Shown: positions 36,068 through 45,509, counted from the first letter of the stretch. The stretch is DNA of 64,000 bases from Thermomonas fusca DSM 15424 (GCF_000423885.1 NZ_AUIV01000001.1:62001-126000); one strand, 5' to 3'. The notes: generated by a model not told the origin, from the sequence alone. Made by a program: numbers and translations.

Positions 36068-37927
36068 TCACAGCTGCCGCACCAGCCTGAATCCCACCCG
36101 CGCGTTGGTGGCATCGACGCCGCCGGAGGCCCGCCAGGCCGAACGCGCCTGCGCCGGCGCACTGGCCCAGGAACTGCCGCGATACATTCGGGTGCGGCAG
36201 CCCGGATTCACCCACGCCTGGCCGTTCGACGGCGCGCGCCGATAGCCGCGGTGCCAGCAGTCCGCGACCCACTCGCTGACGTTGCCCACCATGTCGTACA
36301 GACCATAGGCATTGGCCGCGAAGCGGCCCACCGGCGCCGGCCCCCACCAGCCATCGCCGTAGCCCGGAAACGCGTTGCTCCAGCTGCGCCCGCGCGTCGA
36401 CACGTCCTTGCCGCCCGCCAAGTTGCCGGCGTCCGCCGGCGGCGCGCCGACGCCCCAGGGATAGATGGTCTGCCCGCCCGCACGCAGGGCGTATTCGAAT
36501 TCGGCCTCGCTGGGCAGCCGGTAATGCACGCCAGTCTGCTCCGACAGCCAGGCCGCGTAGGCCTCGGCATCGCGCGCGGTGACGTGGATCACCGGCATGT
36601 CCTCGCCGGCCGGGCGGCCGTCGTAGCCGGACTGCCAGTCGATTCCGCTGCCGCGCAGGAAGTTGCCGCTGCGCGCGTCATAGGCCAGCGAGTGGCCGCG
36701 CTGGGTGGCGCGCGGGGTAGCACCGGTGGCGATCACGAAGCGGCGGAACTGGCCGACCGTGATCTCGTGCCGGGTCATCGCGAAGCCGCGTTCGAAGCGC
36801 ACCGGGTGCTGCGGCTGCTCGTCCGGGTTGGCGCCCTCCTCGTCTTCCGGTGCTCCCATCGAGAAACCGCCGCGCGGCAGCACGCTGAGCGCCGGCCCGC
36901 GCCCGCCATCGGCCATTTCATCGGTGAACACCTGGCCGGGGCGGAACAAGCCGTAATGGCCCACCAGGTCGATGCGCTGGCGCAGCGCCACGCCGGCACC
37001 GCTGCCAGGCAGCGCGATGCGCAGGATCTCGGCCAGCCGCTCGCGGGCCATCTGCAGCCCGGCGGGGTCGGCCAGCGCCATCAGGCCTTCATCGCCCAGC
37101 CTGCGGATGCGGTCGGTGCGCGTCGCCTCGATCCGTTGCCGCGCCGTGGCGATGGCTTCCGCATCGCTGCGCACCCGCCCCGCGCGGCCCAACTCGGCAT
37201 AGGCGCCCTCGAAATCGCCCTCCGCTGCCTGTGCCTGGGCGCCCGCCAGCAATGCCGCCTGGACCGCGGCGATGCCGCGCTGCGCGCGCGTCTGCAGCGG
37301 CCACAGCGCCTGCGCGCGGCGGAACAGCTCCAGCGCGCCGCCGGGCGTATCCAGATTGCCGGCGTGCAGCGCGCGCTCGCCGCCGACGCACAGGTCGAAC
37401 GCCTGGCCGGCGCGGTCCACCGCGTCCAGATAGGTTTTCGCCTCCGGCAGCGCCGGCCACAGCGTGCGCAGGACGGTGCCGTGGCGCTGGGCGTAGCGCA
37501 GCGACGCCAGGTCTTCGCCGGCATCCAGTGCAATCCAGGCCTGCGCCAGCAGCGCCGCGCGGGCTTTTTCCAGCAGGCGCGCATCCTGTGCGTTGTCCGG
37601 CTGCGCCTTGCGCAGCGCCAGCAGCAGCGGGATCGCCGATTCCTCGGTTTCGAACAGGTCCCCCTTGGCCAGCGCCCGCCGCGCGGCGGCGCGGACGCGC
37701 GCCGGCTGTTCGATGCTGGCTTCGGGCAGGGTCCAGCTCAGCACGTCGGCCAGCGCATCGTCGCCGCGGATGCTGACCCGACCGGATTCCAGCGCCGGTG
37801 CAGGCACCTGCGCCGGCAGACGCTGCTGCGCCGGCACCGGGTGCAACGCCAGTGCCGGCGCCTCCGGCTCCGGCTTGCAGCCGGCCAGCACCAACAGCAC
37901 CGGGATGAGGAAACCACCTGCGCGCAA
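36068..37927 (-). CDS. Lipoprotein with formylglycine-generating-enzyme/SUMF1-like domain
   Basis: The protein has 619 aa. The signal peptide ends in the lipobox LAGC, so it is a probable lipoprotein. Residues about 50-310 are helical and Ala-rich (TPR-like). The C-terminal 270 residues are an FGE-sulfatase/SUMF1 domain (GGFSMGAPEDEEGANPDEQP, then RHEITVGQFRRFV, RLPSEAEFEYALRAGG, YDMVGNVSEWVADCW and RASGGVDATNARVGFRLVR). Many such domains in bacteria are not oxidases but C-type-lectin-like modules. The catalytic Cys pair of true FGE is not evident. The start is TTG. No sulfatase is near. Confidence 0.82.
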   Translation of the reverse strand: MRAGGFLIPVLLVLAGCKPEPEAPALALHPVPAQQRLPAQVPAPALESGRVSIRGDDALADVLSWTLPEASIEQPARVRAAARRALAKGDLFETEESAIPLLLALRKAQPDNAQDARLLEKARAALLAQAWIALDAGEDLASLRYAQRHGTVLRTLWPALPEAKTYLDAVDRAGQAFDLCVGGERALHAGNLDTPGGALELFRRAQALWPLQTRAQRGIAAVQAALLAGAQAQAAEGDFEGAYAELGRAGRVRSDAEAIATARQRIEATRTDRIRRLGDEGLMALADPAGLQMARERLAEILRIALPGSGAGVALRQRIDLVGHYGLFRPGQVFTDEMADGGRGPALSVLPRGGFSMGAPEDEEGANPDEQPQHPVRFERGFAMTRHEITVGQFRRFVIATGATPRATQRGHSLAYDARSGNFLRGSGIDWQSGYDGRPAGEDMPVIHVTARDAEAYAAWLSEQTGVHYRLPSEAEFEYALRAGGQTIYPWGVGAPPADAGNLAGGKDVSTRGRSWSNAFPGYGDGWWGPAPVGRFAANAYGLYDMVGNVSEWVADCWHRGYRRAPSNGQAWVNPGCRTRMYRGSSWASAPAQARSAWRASGGVDATNARVGFRLVRQL

Positions 37928-38018
37928 ACCCTGACTCCATCAGCACCGGCAGACGCCGGTTCACGATGCAGACGAACTTAGGGCATGGGCCAGCCTCCGG
38001 CAACCGCATAATGTGCGG

Positions 38019-39098
38019 ATGACACATTGGATCGATACCCCCGGCGCGCTGCGCGCGCGCCTCGCCACCCTGCCCGCCGCCATCGGCCTGGACACCGAGT
38101 TCATCCGCGAACGCACCTACTGGCCACAGCTGGCCCTGGTGCAGATCGCGCTGGGCGAAAGCGATGACGACATCCTGCTGGTCGACCCGCTGCGCCCCGG
38201 CATGCGCGAAGCGCTGGCCCCGCTGCTGGCCAACCCCGACGTGCTGAAGCTGATGCACAGCCCCAGCGAGGACCTGGTGGCGTTCCAGTACGCCTGCCGC
38301 ACCCTGCCGACGCCGCTGTTCGATACCCAGGCCGCGGCCGCGATGTGTGGACTGGGGGCCGGCCTTGGCTACCAGAAGCTGGTGCAGGCCGTGACCGGGG
38401 TGGAGCTGGCCAAGGGCGAAACCCGTTCCGACTGGCTGCGCCGGCCGCTGTCGCCCGCCCAGCTGGAATACGCAGCCGACGACGTGCGCCACCTGCACGC
38501 CCTCCATCGCGACCTGCAGGCGCGCCTGGCCGGCAACGGCCGTACCGCGTGGCTGGAAGAAGACAGTGCCCGCCAACTGGCCAATGCCGCCAGTGACGAC
38601 GGCGAGCGCTGGCCGCATCTTGCGATCCGCAGCGCGCAGTTCCTCGACGCGGAGGGCCAGCGCCGGCTGCTGCGCATGCTGCGCTGGCGCGACGCGCAGG
38701 CGCGCAGCAGCGACCGCCCCCGCAGCTGGATCCTCGACAACGAATTGGCGGTGGCGCTGGCCCGCCAGAAGCTGGATAGCCGGCTGCGCTTCGACGCCCT
38801 GCTGGATGCCAACCCCAAAGCCCCGCGCAGCCTGCGCACGCCGCTGTGGGAAGCCTTGATCACGCCGCTGGCCGACGAAGCGAAAGCACCGCTGGCGCGC
38901 GGCGACGACCGCGACAAGAAACAGCTGCGCGCCCTGCAGGAAGCGGTGGCCGCGGTCGCCGGCGAACTGCAGCTGCCCGAAGGCCTGCTGGCCTCGCGCA
39001 AAGTGCTGGAAGCGCTGCAGGACGGCGGCGGCTGGAACGGCCAGCTGGCCGGCTGGCGCCGCGCACTGCTGGAACCGCGGCTGGCGCCGCTGCTCTGA
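38019..39098 (+). CDS. rnd: Ribonuclease D
   Basis: The protein has 359 aa. It is a 3'-5' exonuclease that trims tRNA and other RNA ends. The DEDD catalytic residues show as GLDTEFIRERTYW (D, E), MHSPSEDLVAF (D) and YAADDVRHL (D-x3-H type end). An HRDC-like region follows at about 210-290. It is convergent with tmRNA, which is itself a tRNA-like substrate. The ATG at 38019 was preferred to a GTG two codons earlier. Confidence 0.93.
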   Translation: MTHWIDTPGALRARLATLPAAIGLDTEFIRERTYWPQLALVQIALGESDDDILLVDPLRPGMREALAPLLANPDVLKLMHSPSEDLVAFQYACRTLPTPLFDTQAAAAMCGLGAGLGYQKLVQAVTGVELAKGETRSDWLRRPLSPAQLEYAADDVRHLHALHRDLQARLAGNGRTAWLEEDSARQLANAASDDGERWPHLAIRSAQFLDAEGQRRLLRMLRWRDAQARSSDRPRSWILDNELAVALARQKLDSRLRFDALLDANPKAPRSLRTPLWEALITPLADEAKAPLARGDDRDKKQLRALQEAVAAVAGELQLPEGLLASRKVLEALQDGGGWNGQLAGWRRALLEPRLAPLL

Positions 39099-39157
39099 TC
39101 GTCGCCCCTGCCGGCCTTGCTTCCCGCCGGCACCAATGGAGTCGGGGCAACGGCCAC

Positions 39158-39196
39158 CAAAAAAGAAAAACCCCAACCGAAGCCGGTTGGGGTTTT
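39158..39196 (-). terminator. Rho-independent terminator of tmRNA
   Basis: On the minus strand AAAACCCCAACCG, loop GCTT, CGGTTGGGGTTTT is followed by a T-rich tract (TTCTTTTTT). It starts 7 bases after the tmRNA 3' CCA. The stem can also work for rnd on the other strand. Confidence 0.9.
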
Positions 39197-39201
39197 GGAA
39201 G

Positions 39202-39556
<355 letters not shown>

Positions 39557-39585
39557 GGGAAGTTGTCGATCTTACCGACAGGGCC

Positions 39586-39613
39586 AGTATAGGGGCGGTG
39601 GCGGCATTCACAA
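39586..39613 (-). promoter_or_regulatory. Probable sigma-70 promoter of ssrA
   Basis: On the minus strand, TTGTGA (39608-39613) and TATACT (39586-39591) are separated by 16 bases. The -10 lies 29 bases before the mature tmRNA 5' end, which would give a short leader removed by RNase P. Confidence 0.7.
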
Positions 39614-39651
39614 GGCCGGGGCGGCAGGCGTTCATCCGCCGGATACGGAAA

Positions 39652-39672
39652 CGGGCCGCATCGCGCGGCCCG
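39652..39672 (-). terminator. Hairpin after the OmpA-type gene
   Basis: CGGGCCGC and GCGGCCCG pair over 8 bases, 25 bases downstream of the minus-strand gene that ends at 39698, and upstream of ssrA. Confidence 0.5.
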
Positions 39673-39697
39673 CTTCGGCAAACGGCTTGCGGCCCGC

Positions 39698-40372
39698 TTA
39701 TGAACGCAGCGGCAGCAGGCGGATCTCCACCCGGCGGTTCAGCGCACGGCCGGAGTCGGTGTCGTTGCTGGCGATGGGATAGCGCTTGCCCATGCCGACG
39801 ATCTCGAAGCGCTCGCGCTGCACGCCCTGACCCATCAGGTAGCTGGCCACCGAATTGGCGCGCTGCTCGGAAATGCGCTGGTTGATCGCGTCCGTGCCGA
39901 TGCTGTCGGTATGGCCGCTGACCTCGACGATGGTCTGGTTGTACTCCTTCAGGGTGCCGGCAATGGTGTTCAAGGCCGGATAGAACTGCGGCTTGACGTT
40001 GGTTTTGTTGAAGTCGAAGGTCACGCCGTCCGGCAGGTTGAGTTTGATGACGTCGCCGTCGCGGCTGACGTCAACGCCGGTGCCGGCAGTGGCACGGCGC
40101 AGTTCGGCTTCCTGGCGGTCCTGATAGGCACCGATGGAGCCACCGGCCAGCGCGCCGATGCCGGCGCCGACCATCGCATGCTGGCGACGCTCCACCGCGC
40201 TATCACCGCTGAGCAGGCCGGCGGCGGCACCGATGGCCGCGCCGATCAGCGCGCCGCGCTTGGTGCGATTGGGATCATTGGGATCATTGGTCTGCCCGGT
40301 GTAGGTGGCACAGCCGGCAGTCAGGGTGGCCAGGCAAACGCCCAGGATGGCGAGCTTGAAATGGGGCTTCAT
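39698..40372 (-). CDS. OmpA-family lipoprotein with glycine-zipper region (YiaD-like)
   Basis: The protein has 224 aa. The signal peptide ends LTAGC-A, a lipobox. Residues about 40-90 are a glycine-zipper (GALIGAAIGAAAGLLSGDSA, then GAGIGALAGGSIGAYQDRQE). The C-terminal OmpA domain from about 105 has VSGHTDSIGTDAINQRISEQRANSV and GMGKRYPIASNDTDSGRALNRRVE, with the Asp and Arg that bind the diaminopimelate of peptidoglycan. It probably tethers the outer membrane to the cell wall. Its 3' end is near the ssrA promoter, on the same strand. Confidence 0.92.
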   Translation of the reverse strand: MKPHFKLAILGVCLATLTAGCATYTGQTNDPNDPNRTKRGALIGAAIGAAAGLLSGDSAVERRQHAMVGAGIGALAGGSIGAYQDRQEAELRRATAGTGVDVSRDGDVIKLNLPDGVTFDFNKTNVKPQFYPALNTIAGTLKEYNQTIVEVSGHTDSIGTDAINQRISEQRANSVASYLMGQGVQRERFEIVGMGKRYPIASNDTDSGRALNRRVEIRLLPLRS

Positions 40373-40463
40373 CGGGTAATTCCTCGTCTGGATGGCGCGG
40401 TGGCGTTACGACCCAGAGGCTAGGCGGCGGACCGTGGCCTGAATGTGAACGGGCGCCGCCGCG

Positions 40464-41963
40464 TTAAGCCACGGTTGCGTCTTGCAGCAGTGCTTCCGCG
40501 GCGGCGGCATCCAGCGGCGCATCCCAAGGGCCCATCATCGCCAGGTACAGGAGCTTTTCGAACTCCTCGCCGAAGCGGCGCACCACCGCGTCCGGATCGG
40601 GGATCAGGCGGGCATCGGCAATCAGCCCGAAGTGCACCTTGCCGCGATAGCTGAGGATCGACAGGCCCAGCCCGATCGAGCCGGTCTGCGGCACCCAGAA
40701 CATGATTTCTCGAACCGTGCAGCCGGCCATGTACAGCGGCTGCTGCGGGCCCGGCACATTGGTGGCCACCGCGCTGGCCTTGCGACTGAACAGCTCCAGC
40801 GCGATCTCCTGCACCGGCTGCGGGGCGATGCCCAGTGCGGCCAGCAGGCCGTAGGCGACGATGGCCTGGCGGGATGCCTTGAGCTGGTTCATGCACTCGG
40901 CCACGCGCTGCAGGCGGCGCAGCGGATTGTCCTCGCCCACCGGCAGGTCCAGGAACACCAGGCCGAAGTGGTTGCCCAGCTTCTTCGCGTGTTCCAGCGG
41001 ACGCAGGTTGACCGGCACGGTGGCACGCAGGCTCATGCCCTCCAGCGCCTCGCCACGCTCGCGCATGTAGCTGCGCAGCGCGCCGGCGGCGGCGGCCATC
41101 AACACGTCGTTGACGGTGCAGCCGCAGGCGCGGCCGACCGCCTTCACTTCCTCCAGGTCCAGCGGCTCGGCCCACGCCACGCGCTTGCTCACGCCCAGCT
41201 GGCCGCGCAGCAGCGATGGCGGGTCGTCCGGCAGCGAGAGCGCATGGACGAGCTCGCGGGCGATGTCCCCGCCCTCCTTCGCCAGCAGCGTGGCCAGCGA
41301 CGGATCCTGCATCATCGCCATGCCCTGGCCCAGCGCCTTGCCGCCGAGCTTCATGTAGCGCTCCATCGCGCCCATCCGGCGGGCCACCGGCACCGCTTCA
41401 TGCTTGAGCCAGCTCTTGTCGAGGCGCGAAGCCGAAGACGATTCGCGGCTGGTATCGGTCAGCGACAGCAGCACCTGCACCAGCGCGATGCCGTCGGCAT
41501 AGCAGTGGTGGATGCGCGCCACCACCGCCGAACCGCCCTGATAGCGCTCGATCAGGTGGAACTGCCACAGCGGCTTGGTGGGATCCAGCGGACTCGACGC
41601 CAGCTCACTGACGAAGCGCTCCAGCGCGCGCTTCTCGGAGGCCTTGCCGGGCCGCCCCGGCAGCCCGGACAGGCGCACATGCCAGTCGAGGTCGAAGTGC
41701 GCATCCTCCACCCACTGCGCACCGGCGGCGCCATCGACCGGCTTCTGCCGGAACCTCGCGTAGGAGAGGAAGCGCTGCTGGATCACCTTCTTCAGCTGCG
41801 CAAGCTGCATCGGCTCGGCGAGCATCAGCACGCCGGTGATCATCATCGGGTTGGTGGGCCGCTCCATCCGCAGCCAGGCGGTGTCCACGCGCGACATCGG
41901 CTCGCGTTTCGGCCGGCGCGATGGCTCGGCAGAACGCTTCAGGCGCGGCTTCGACGTGGCCAT
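40464..41963 (-). CDS. Wax ester synthase / acyl-CoA:diacylglycerol acyltransferase (WS/DGAT)
   Basis: The protein has 499 aa. It esterifies acyl-CoA to fatty alcohols or diacylglycerol to make storage lipids. The catalytic motif is IHHCYADGIALV (H-H-x3-D-G). The family N-terminus (MSRVDTAWLRMERPTNPMMI) and the C-terminal blocks NVPGPQQPLYMAGC and GLGLSILSYRGKVHFGLIAD are intact. An RBS of the form GGGGGAG precedes the ATG. The N-terminal 22 residues are Lys/Arg-rich (SKPRLKRSAEPSRRPKREP), which could help membrane or lipid-droplet contact. It lies 101 bases after alr and may be in the same transcript. Confidence 0.9.
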   Translation of the reverse strand: MATSKPRLKRSAEPSRRPKREPMSRVDTAWLRMERPTNPMMITGVLMLAEPMQLAQLKKVIQQRFLSYARFRQKPVDGAAGAQWVEDAHFDLDWHVRLSGLPGRPGKASEKRALERFVSELASSPLDPTKPLWQFHLIERYQGGSAVVARIHHCYADGIALVQVLLSLTDTSRESSSASRLDKSWLKHEAVPVARRMGAMERYMKLGGKALGQGMAMMQDPSLATLLAKEGGDIARELVHALSLPDDPPSLLRGQLGVSKRVAWAEPLDLEEVKAVGRACGCTVNDVLMAAAAGALRSYMRERGEALEGMSLRATVPVNLRPLEHAKKLGNHFGLVFLDLPVGEDNPLRRLQRVAECMNQLKASRQAIVAYGLLAALGIAPQPVQEIALELFSRKASAVATNVPGPQQPLYMAGCTVREIMFWVPQTGSIGLGLSILSYRGKVHFGLIADARLIPDPDAVVRRFGEEFEKLLYLAMMGPWDAPLDAAAAEALLQDATVA

Positions 41964-42064
41964 CCTGCACTCCCCCGATAGTCCCGGCGAGTGAATCACG
42001 CCGCGTCGTGGGCGGTCAACGCGAGGCGCGTTCCGTCCACACCGGAATGCCCTGCACCGGCGGC

Positions 42065-43207
42065 TTACGCGACCGCAGCCGGCCCGCCCACGTATTCGCG
42101 CGGCACGCGTTCGTTGAGGCGGGTCAGGATTTCGTAGCCGATGGTGCCGGCGCGCCTGGCCACGTCCTCGACGCTGATCGTTTCCCCGCCCTGGGTGCCG
42201 ATCAACACCACATCGTCCTCGACATAGGCAGTGCCTTCGGCTCCCAGGTCGACCATGAACTGGTCCATGCACAGCCGCCCCACGATCGCTCGCCGCTGCC
42301 CGCGGATCAGCACCTCGCCGCAGTTGGACAGCGCGCGCGGATAGCCGTCGCCATAGCCGATCGGCACGGTCACGACGTGGGTGTCGCGCTGCGGCGCCCA
42401 GGTGGCGCCGTAGCCCACCGGGTGCCCGGCCAGCACGGTCTTGAAATAGACCACCTGCGAGATCAGCGACAGCGCCGGCTTCACGTCCACAGTGCGGTGC
42501 GCGCCCGGATCCGGCAGCACGCCGTAGAGCATGATCCCCGGCCGCACCATGTCCAGCCAGGTCTGCGGGTAGTGCAGCACGCCGCCCGAATTGGCGAGGT
42601 GGCGGATCGGCATCGGTGCACCGATGCGTTCGAAATGCGCGCAGGCTTCAAGGAAGCGCTCCAGCTGCAGCGCGGTCATCGGTGATGCCGGATCGTCGGC
42701 GCAGGCCAAGTGCGAATACACGCCCTTGACCGTGCACCATGGCGACGCCACCGCCGCTTCGATCATCGGCCCGCACGAATAACTGTGCACGCCGATGCGC
42801 TCCATGCCGGTGTCGATCTTCAGGTGGATCACCGCCTTGCGGCCCAACCGCTCGGCCGCGGCCTCGACCTTGCGCAGCTTGTCCAGCGAGGAAACGGTGA
42901 TTTCCAGATCGTGCTGGATCAGCTGCCCGGTCTGACGCCCGAGGATGCCGCCCAACACCAGGATCGGCACGGTAATGCCGGCCCGGCGCAGCGCCATGCC
43001 TTCCTCGACGAAGGCCACGCCCAACTGCTCCACGCCCTGCGCCTGCAGGTGGTGGGCCACCGGCACCAGGCCGTGGCCGTAAGCATTGGCCTTGACGATC
43101 GCCATCACCGGCACGCCAACCTTCGCGCGGATCGCGCGCAGATTGCCGCCCAGCACGTCCAGGTCGACCACGATGCGGGTCGGCCGCTGGCTCATCAGTT
43201 CGCTCAT
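42065..43207 (-). CDS. alr: Alanine racemase
   Basis: The protein has 380 aa. It is a PLP enzyme that makes D-alanine for peptidoglycan. The PLP lysine is in AIVKANAYGHGLVPVAHHLQ, and the C-terminal domain has the catalytic Tyr region GYGATWAPQ and the Arg/Asp block VGRLCMDQFMVDLG. All match Alr/DadX. It starts 75 bases past the stop of dnaB on the same strand, the alr-dnaB proximity known in gammaproteobacteria. Start choice is slightly uncertain because a second ATG lies 12 bases in. Confidence 0.95.
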   Translation of the reverse strand: MSELMSQRPTRIVVDLDVLGGNLRAIRAKVGVPVMAIVKANAYGHGLVPVAHHLQAQGVEQLGVAFVEEGMALRRAGITVPILVLGGILGRQTGQLIQHDLEITVSSLDKLRKVEAAAERLGRKAVIHLKIDTGMERIGVHSYSCGPMIEAAVASPWCTVKGVYSHLACADDPASPMTALQLERFLEACAHFERIGAPMPIRHLANSGGVLHYPQTWLDMVRPGIMLYGVLPDPGAHRTVDVKPALSLISQVVYFKTVLAGHPVGYGATWAPQRDTHVVTVPIGYGDGYPRALSNCGEVLIRGQRRAIVGRLCMDQFMVDLGAEGTAYVEDDVVLIGTQGGETISVEDVARRAGTIGYEILTRLNERVPREYVGGPAAVA

Positions 43208-43282
43208 AGGGGCGCTATTCGAACACGCGCAGCCGCGGCTGCCTAGCCAACCTTCGGCATGCCGCCATCACTGGCGGCCGGC

Positions 43283-44698
43283 CTAACCCTCGAAACTGCC
43301 GACGGTGTCGTGGGCGAGGTTGTCGAAGCGCGTGTATTCGCCGAAGAACTTCAGCTTGAAGCTGCCGGTGCTGCCGTTTCGGTGCTTGCCGATGATGATC
43401 TCGGCCAAGCCCTTGTCCGGCGAACTTTCCTTGTTGTAGTACTCGTCGCGGTAGATGAACACGATCATGTCGGCGTCCTGCTCGATCGCGCCGGATTCGC
43501 GCAGGTCGGCCATCACCGGGCGCTTGTCGGTGCGCGACTCCAGCGAGCGGTTGAGCTGCGACAGCGCGATCACCGGCACGTTCAGCTCCTTCGCCAGCCC
43601 CTTCAGCGAGCGGCTGATCTCGGAGATCTCGGTGGCGCGGTTCTCGCTGTTGCCGGGCACCTGCATCAGCTGCAGGTAGTCGATCACGATCAGGCCCAGA
43701 TCGTGTTCGCGCTTGAGCCGGCGCGCCTTGGCGCGCAGCACCTCCGGCGACAGGCCGGGGGTGTCGTCGATGAAGATCTTGATCCCGCTGAGCTGGGCGA
43801 TGGCGCCGGTGACGCGGCTCCAGTCCTCGTCCTCCAGGTCGCCCACCTTCAGCCGCTGCGCGTTGACCCGGCCCAGCGAAGAGATCAGGCGCATCGCCAG
43901 CTGGCCGGCGGACATTTCCATCGAGAACACCGCCACCGCCTTCTTCGACTTCAGCGCGCCGTACTCGGCGATGTTGAGGGCCAAGGTGGTCTTGCCCATC
44001 GCCGGTCGCGCGGCCAGCACGATCAGGTCGGTGGGCTGCAATCCGGCCGTCATCTGGTCGAATTCGGAATAACCGGTCGGCAGGCCGGTGATGCCGCCGC
44101 CGTTCTCGGCGCGCTTCTGCAGGATCTCGAACGCCTCGGCCAGCGCGCGCCGCACCGGCACGAAGTCCTGCTTGCCGCGCGAATGGCCTTCGGCGATCGC
44201 GAACACCGCCGATTCGGCCTGCGCCAGCAATTCGCCGGAATCGCGGCCTTCGGGCTGGAAGCCGTCGTTGACGATGGTGGTGCCGATGTCGATCAACCGG
44301 CGTTGCACCGCCTTGTCGCGGACGATTTCGGCATAGGCCTTGATGTTGGCCGCGCTGGGCGTGCTGGCGGCCAGCTCGACCAGATAGGCACCGCCGGCAA
44401 CCTGTTCGCCGAGTCCCTGCGAATCGAACCACTCACCCACCGTCACCGCATCGCAGGGCCGGTTCTTCTCCACCAGTTCGCGCACCGCGCGGTAGATCAG
44501 CTGGTGGTCGCGGCGGTAGAAATCCTCTTCCAGCAACTGGTCGGCGACGCGGTCGAACGCGTTCGGGTCCAGCATCAAGCCGCCCAACACCGCCTGCTCG
44601 GCTTCGATCGACTGCGGTGGCACGCGCAGCTGCTCGACCCGATGCTCGTTGCGGGTCTGGAAGCTGGCATCGGAACGGATCCCCGACCTTGCGCTCAT
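43283..44698 (-). CDS. dnaB: Replicative DNA helicase DnaB
   Basis: The protein has 471 aa, normal size. It is the ring helicase of the replication fork. The N-terminal DnaB domain (PPQSIEAEQAVLGGLMLDPNAF) is followed by the RecA-like ATPase with Walker A VLAARPAMGKTTLALN and the Walker B region LGLIVIDYLQLM. The C-terminal arginine-finger part RGEKR-like IIIGKHRNGSTGSFKL is intact. There is no intein. GGGGAG lies upstream of the ATG. A possible DnaA-box pair stands at about 100 bases upstream on the coding strand. Confidence 0.97.
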   Translation of the reverse strand: MSARSGIRSDASFQTRNEHRVEQLRVPPQSIEAEQAVLGGLMLDPNAFDRVADQLLEEDFYRRDHQLIYRAVRELVEKNRPCDAVTVGEWFDSQGLGEQVAGGAYLVELAASTPSAANIKAYAEIVRDKAVQRRLIDIGTTIVNDGFQPEGRDSGELLAQAESAVFAIAEGHSRGKQDFVPVRRALAEAFEILQKRAENGGGITGLPTGYSEFDQMTAGLQPTDLIVLAARPAMGKTTLALNIAEYGALKSKKAVAVFSMEMSAGQLAMRLISSLGRVNAQRLKVGDLEDEDWSRVTGAIAQLSGIKIFIDDTPGLSPEVLRAKARRLKREHDLGLIVIDYLQLMQVPGNSENRATEISEISRSLKGLAKELNVPVIALSQLNRSLESRTDKRPVMADLRESGAIEQDADMIVFIYRDEYYNKESSPDKGLAEIIIGKHRNGSTGSFKLKFFGEYTRFDNLAHDTVGSFEG

Positions 44699-44791
44699 CG
44701 GCTGCGTGACTCCCCTGTCGGCCCGTCATGGCGGGCCGGTTGTTGTTGTGCGGCGGAAACGATCATCGTAGTTGGCGCCGGCGGCGAGCGT

Positions 44792-44812
44792 TGCAGATAA
44801 CCCTGTGGATAA
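44792..44812 (-). promoter_or_regulatory. Possible tandem DnaA boxes upstream of dnaB
   Basis: On the minus strand TTATCCACA (44804-44812), a perfect consensus DnaA box, is followed after GGG by TTATCTGCA (44792-44800), which differs at two positions. They lie about 95-115 bases before the dnaB ATG. Confidence 0.5.
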
Positions 44813-44871
44813 CCGGTGGGCATCTCACAGGTTGCGACACCGACGACAGACGCCACGACGTTGGTGGCGCT

Positions 44872-44967
44872 GGGCCCGGGTCGGGCGCGGGACAATCGGC
44901 GACATGGATGTCGCCGATTAGCCTACATGGACGTACTTGCGGCGTGTCCCGCACCCGATCCGGGCCC
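44872..44967 (-). repeat. Inverted-repeat element with conserved core, copy 1
   Basis: Arms 44872-44894 and 44945-44967 (23 bases) pair with two mismatches. Between them is a core containing a perfect 11-bp hairpin (44895-44918; arm ATCGGCGACAT) and a 26-base segment with TACGTCCATGTAGGCT when read on the minus strand. The same core occurs at 51723-51773 with different arms. Confidence 0.85.
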
Positions 44968-44996
44968 GGCGCCGCCAGCGCCCGGGGACACTTCGC

Positions 44997-45028
44997 AAAA
45001 AACGGAACGGGCGCCTTGCGGCGCCCGT
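44997..45028 (-). terminator. Rho-independent terminator after rplI
   Basis: ACGGGCGCC, loop, GGCGCCCGT pair over 9 bases (45007-45028), and the minus strand continues TCCGTTTTTT. It ends the rpsF-rpsR-rplI transcript 26 bases past rplI. Confidence 0.85.
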
Positions 45029-45053
45029 CCGGATACTGCATGGCGCGGAAAAC

Positions 45054-45509
45054 TCAGGCGGCTTCCGGCACCACCACCACCTTGACGGTGGTGTCGATGT
45101 CGGCGTGCAGGTGCACCAGCACCTCGAACTCGCCGGTGTGGCGCAGCGGGCCTTCGCCCATCACCACTTCCGACTTGTTCACTTCCACGCCCAGCTGCTT
45201 GGTCAGGGCCTCGGCGATTTCGCGCGGACCGACCGAACCGAACAGCTTGCCTTCGGTGGACGCATTGGCGGCCACGGTCACGCTGGCATCGGCCAGCTTG
45301 GCCTGACGCGCGGAAGCGGCATCGAGGTTGGACTGGGCCTTGGCTTCGTACTCGGCGCGCTTGGCTTCGAACTCGGCCAGGTTGGCGGCCGTGGCCGGCA
45401 CGGCCTTGCCCTGCGGCACCAGATAGTTGCGGCCGTAGCCCGGCTTCACGTCGACCTTGTCGCCGAGGTTGCCGAGGTTGGTGACCTTCTGCAGGAGGAT
45501 CAGTTGCAT
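45054..45509 (-). CDS. rplI: 50S ribosomal protein L9
   Basis: The protein has 151 aa. The N-terminal domain [36 protein letters not shown] is invariant for L9, followed by the long helix and the small C-terminal domain ([15 protein letters not shown]). L9 is the last gene of the rpsF-rpsR-rplI operon here, 95 bases after rpsR. There is no priB, which in E. coli lies between S6 and S18. Confidence 0.98.
   Translation of the reverse strand: MQLILLQKVTNLGNLGDKVDVKPGYGRNYLVPQGKAVPATAANLAEFEAKRAEYEAKAQSNLDAASARQAKLADASVTVAANASTEGKLFGSVGPREIAEALTKQLGVEVNKSEVVMGEGPLRHTGEFEVLVHLHADIDTTVKVVVVPEAA

Larger units (their letters stand above)
44699..45053 (-). other. 354-base gap between rplI and dnaB: terminator, inverted-repeat element, dnaB leader
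   Basis: The gap holds, from the rplI side, the terminator at 44997-45028, the inverted-repeat element at 44872-44967, a possible DnaA-box pair at 44792-44812 and the dnaB leader with GGGGAG. I see no open frame with a credible start and RBS. Confidence 0.7.
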
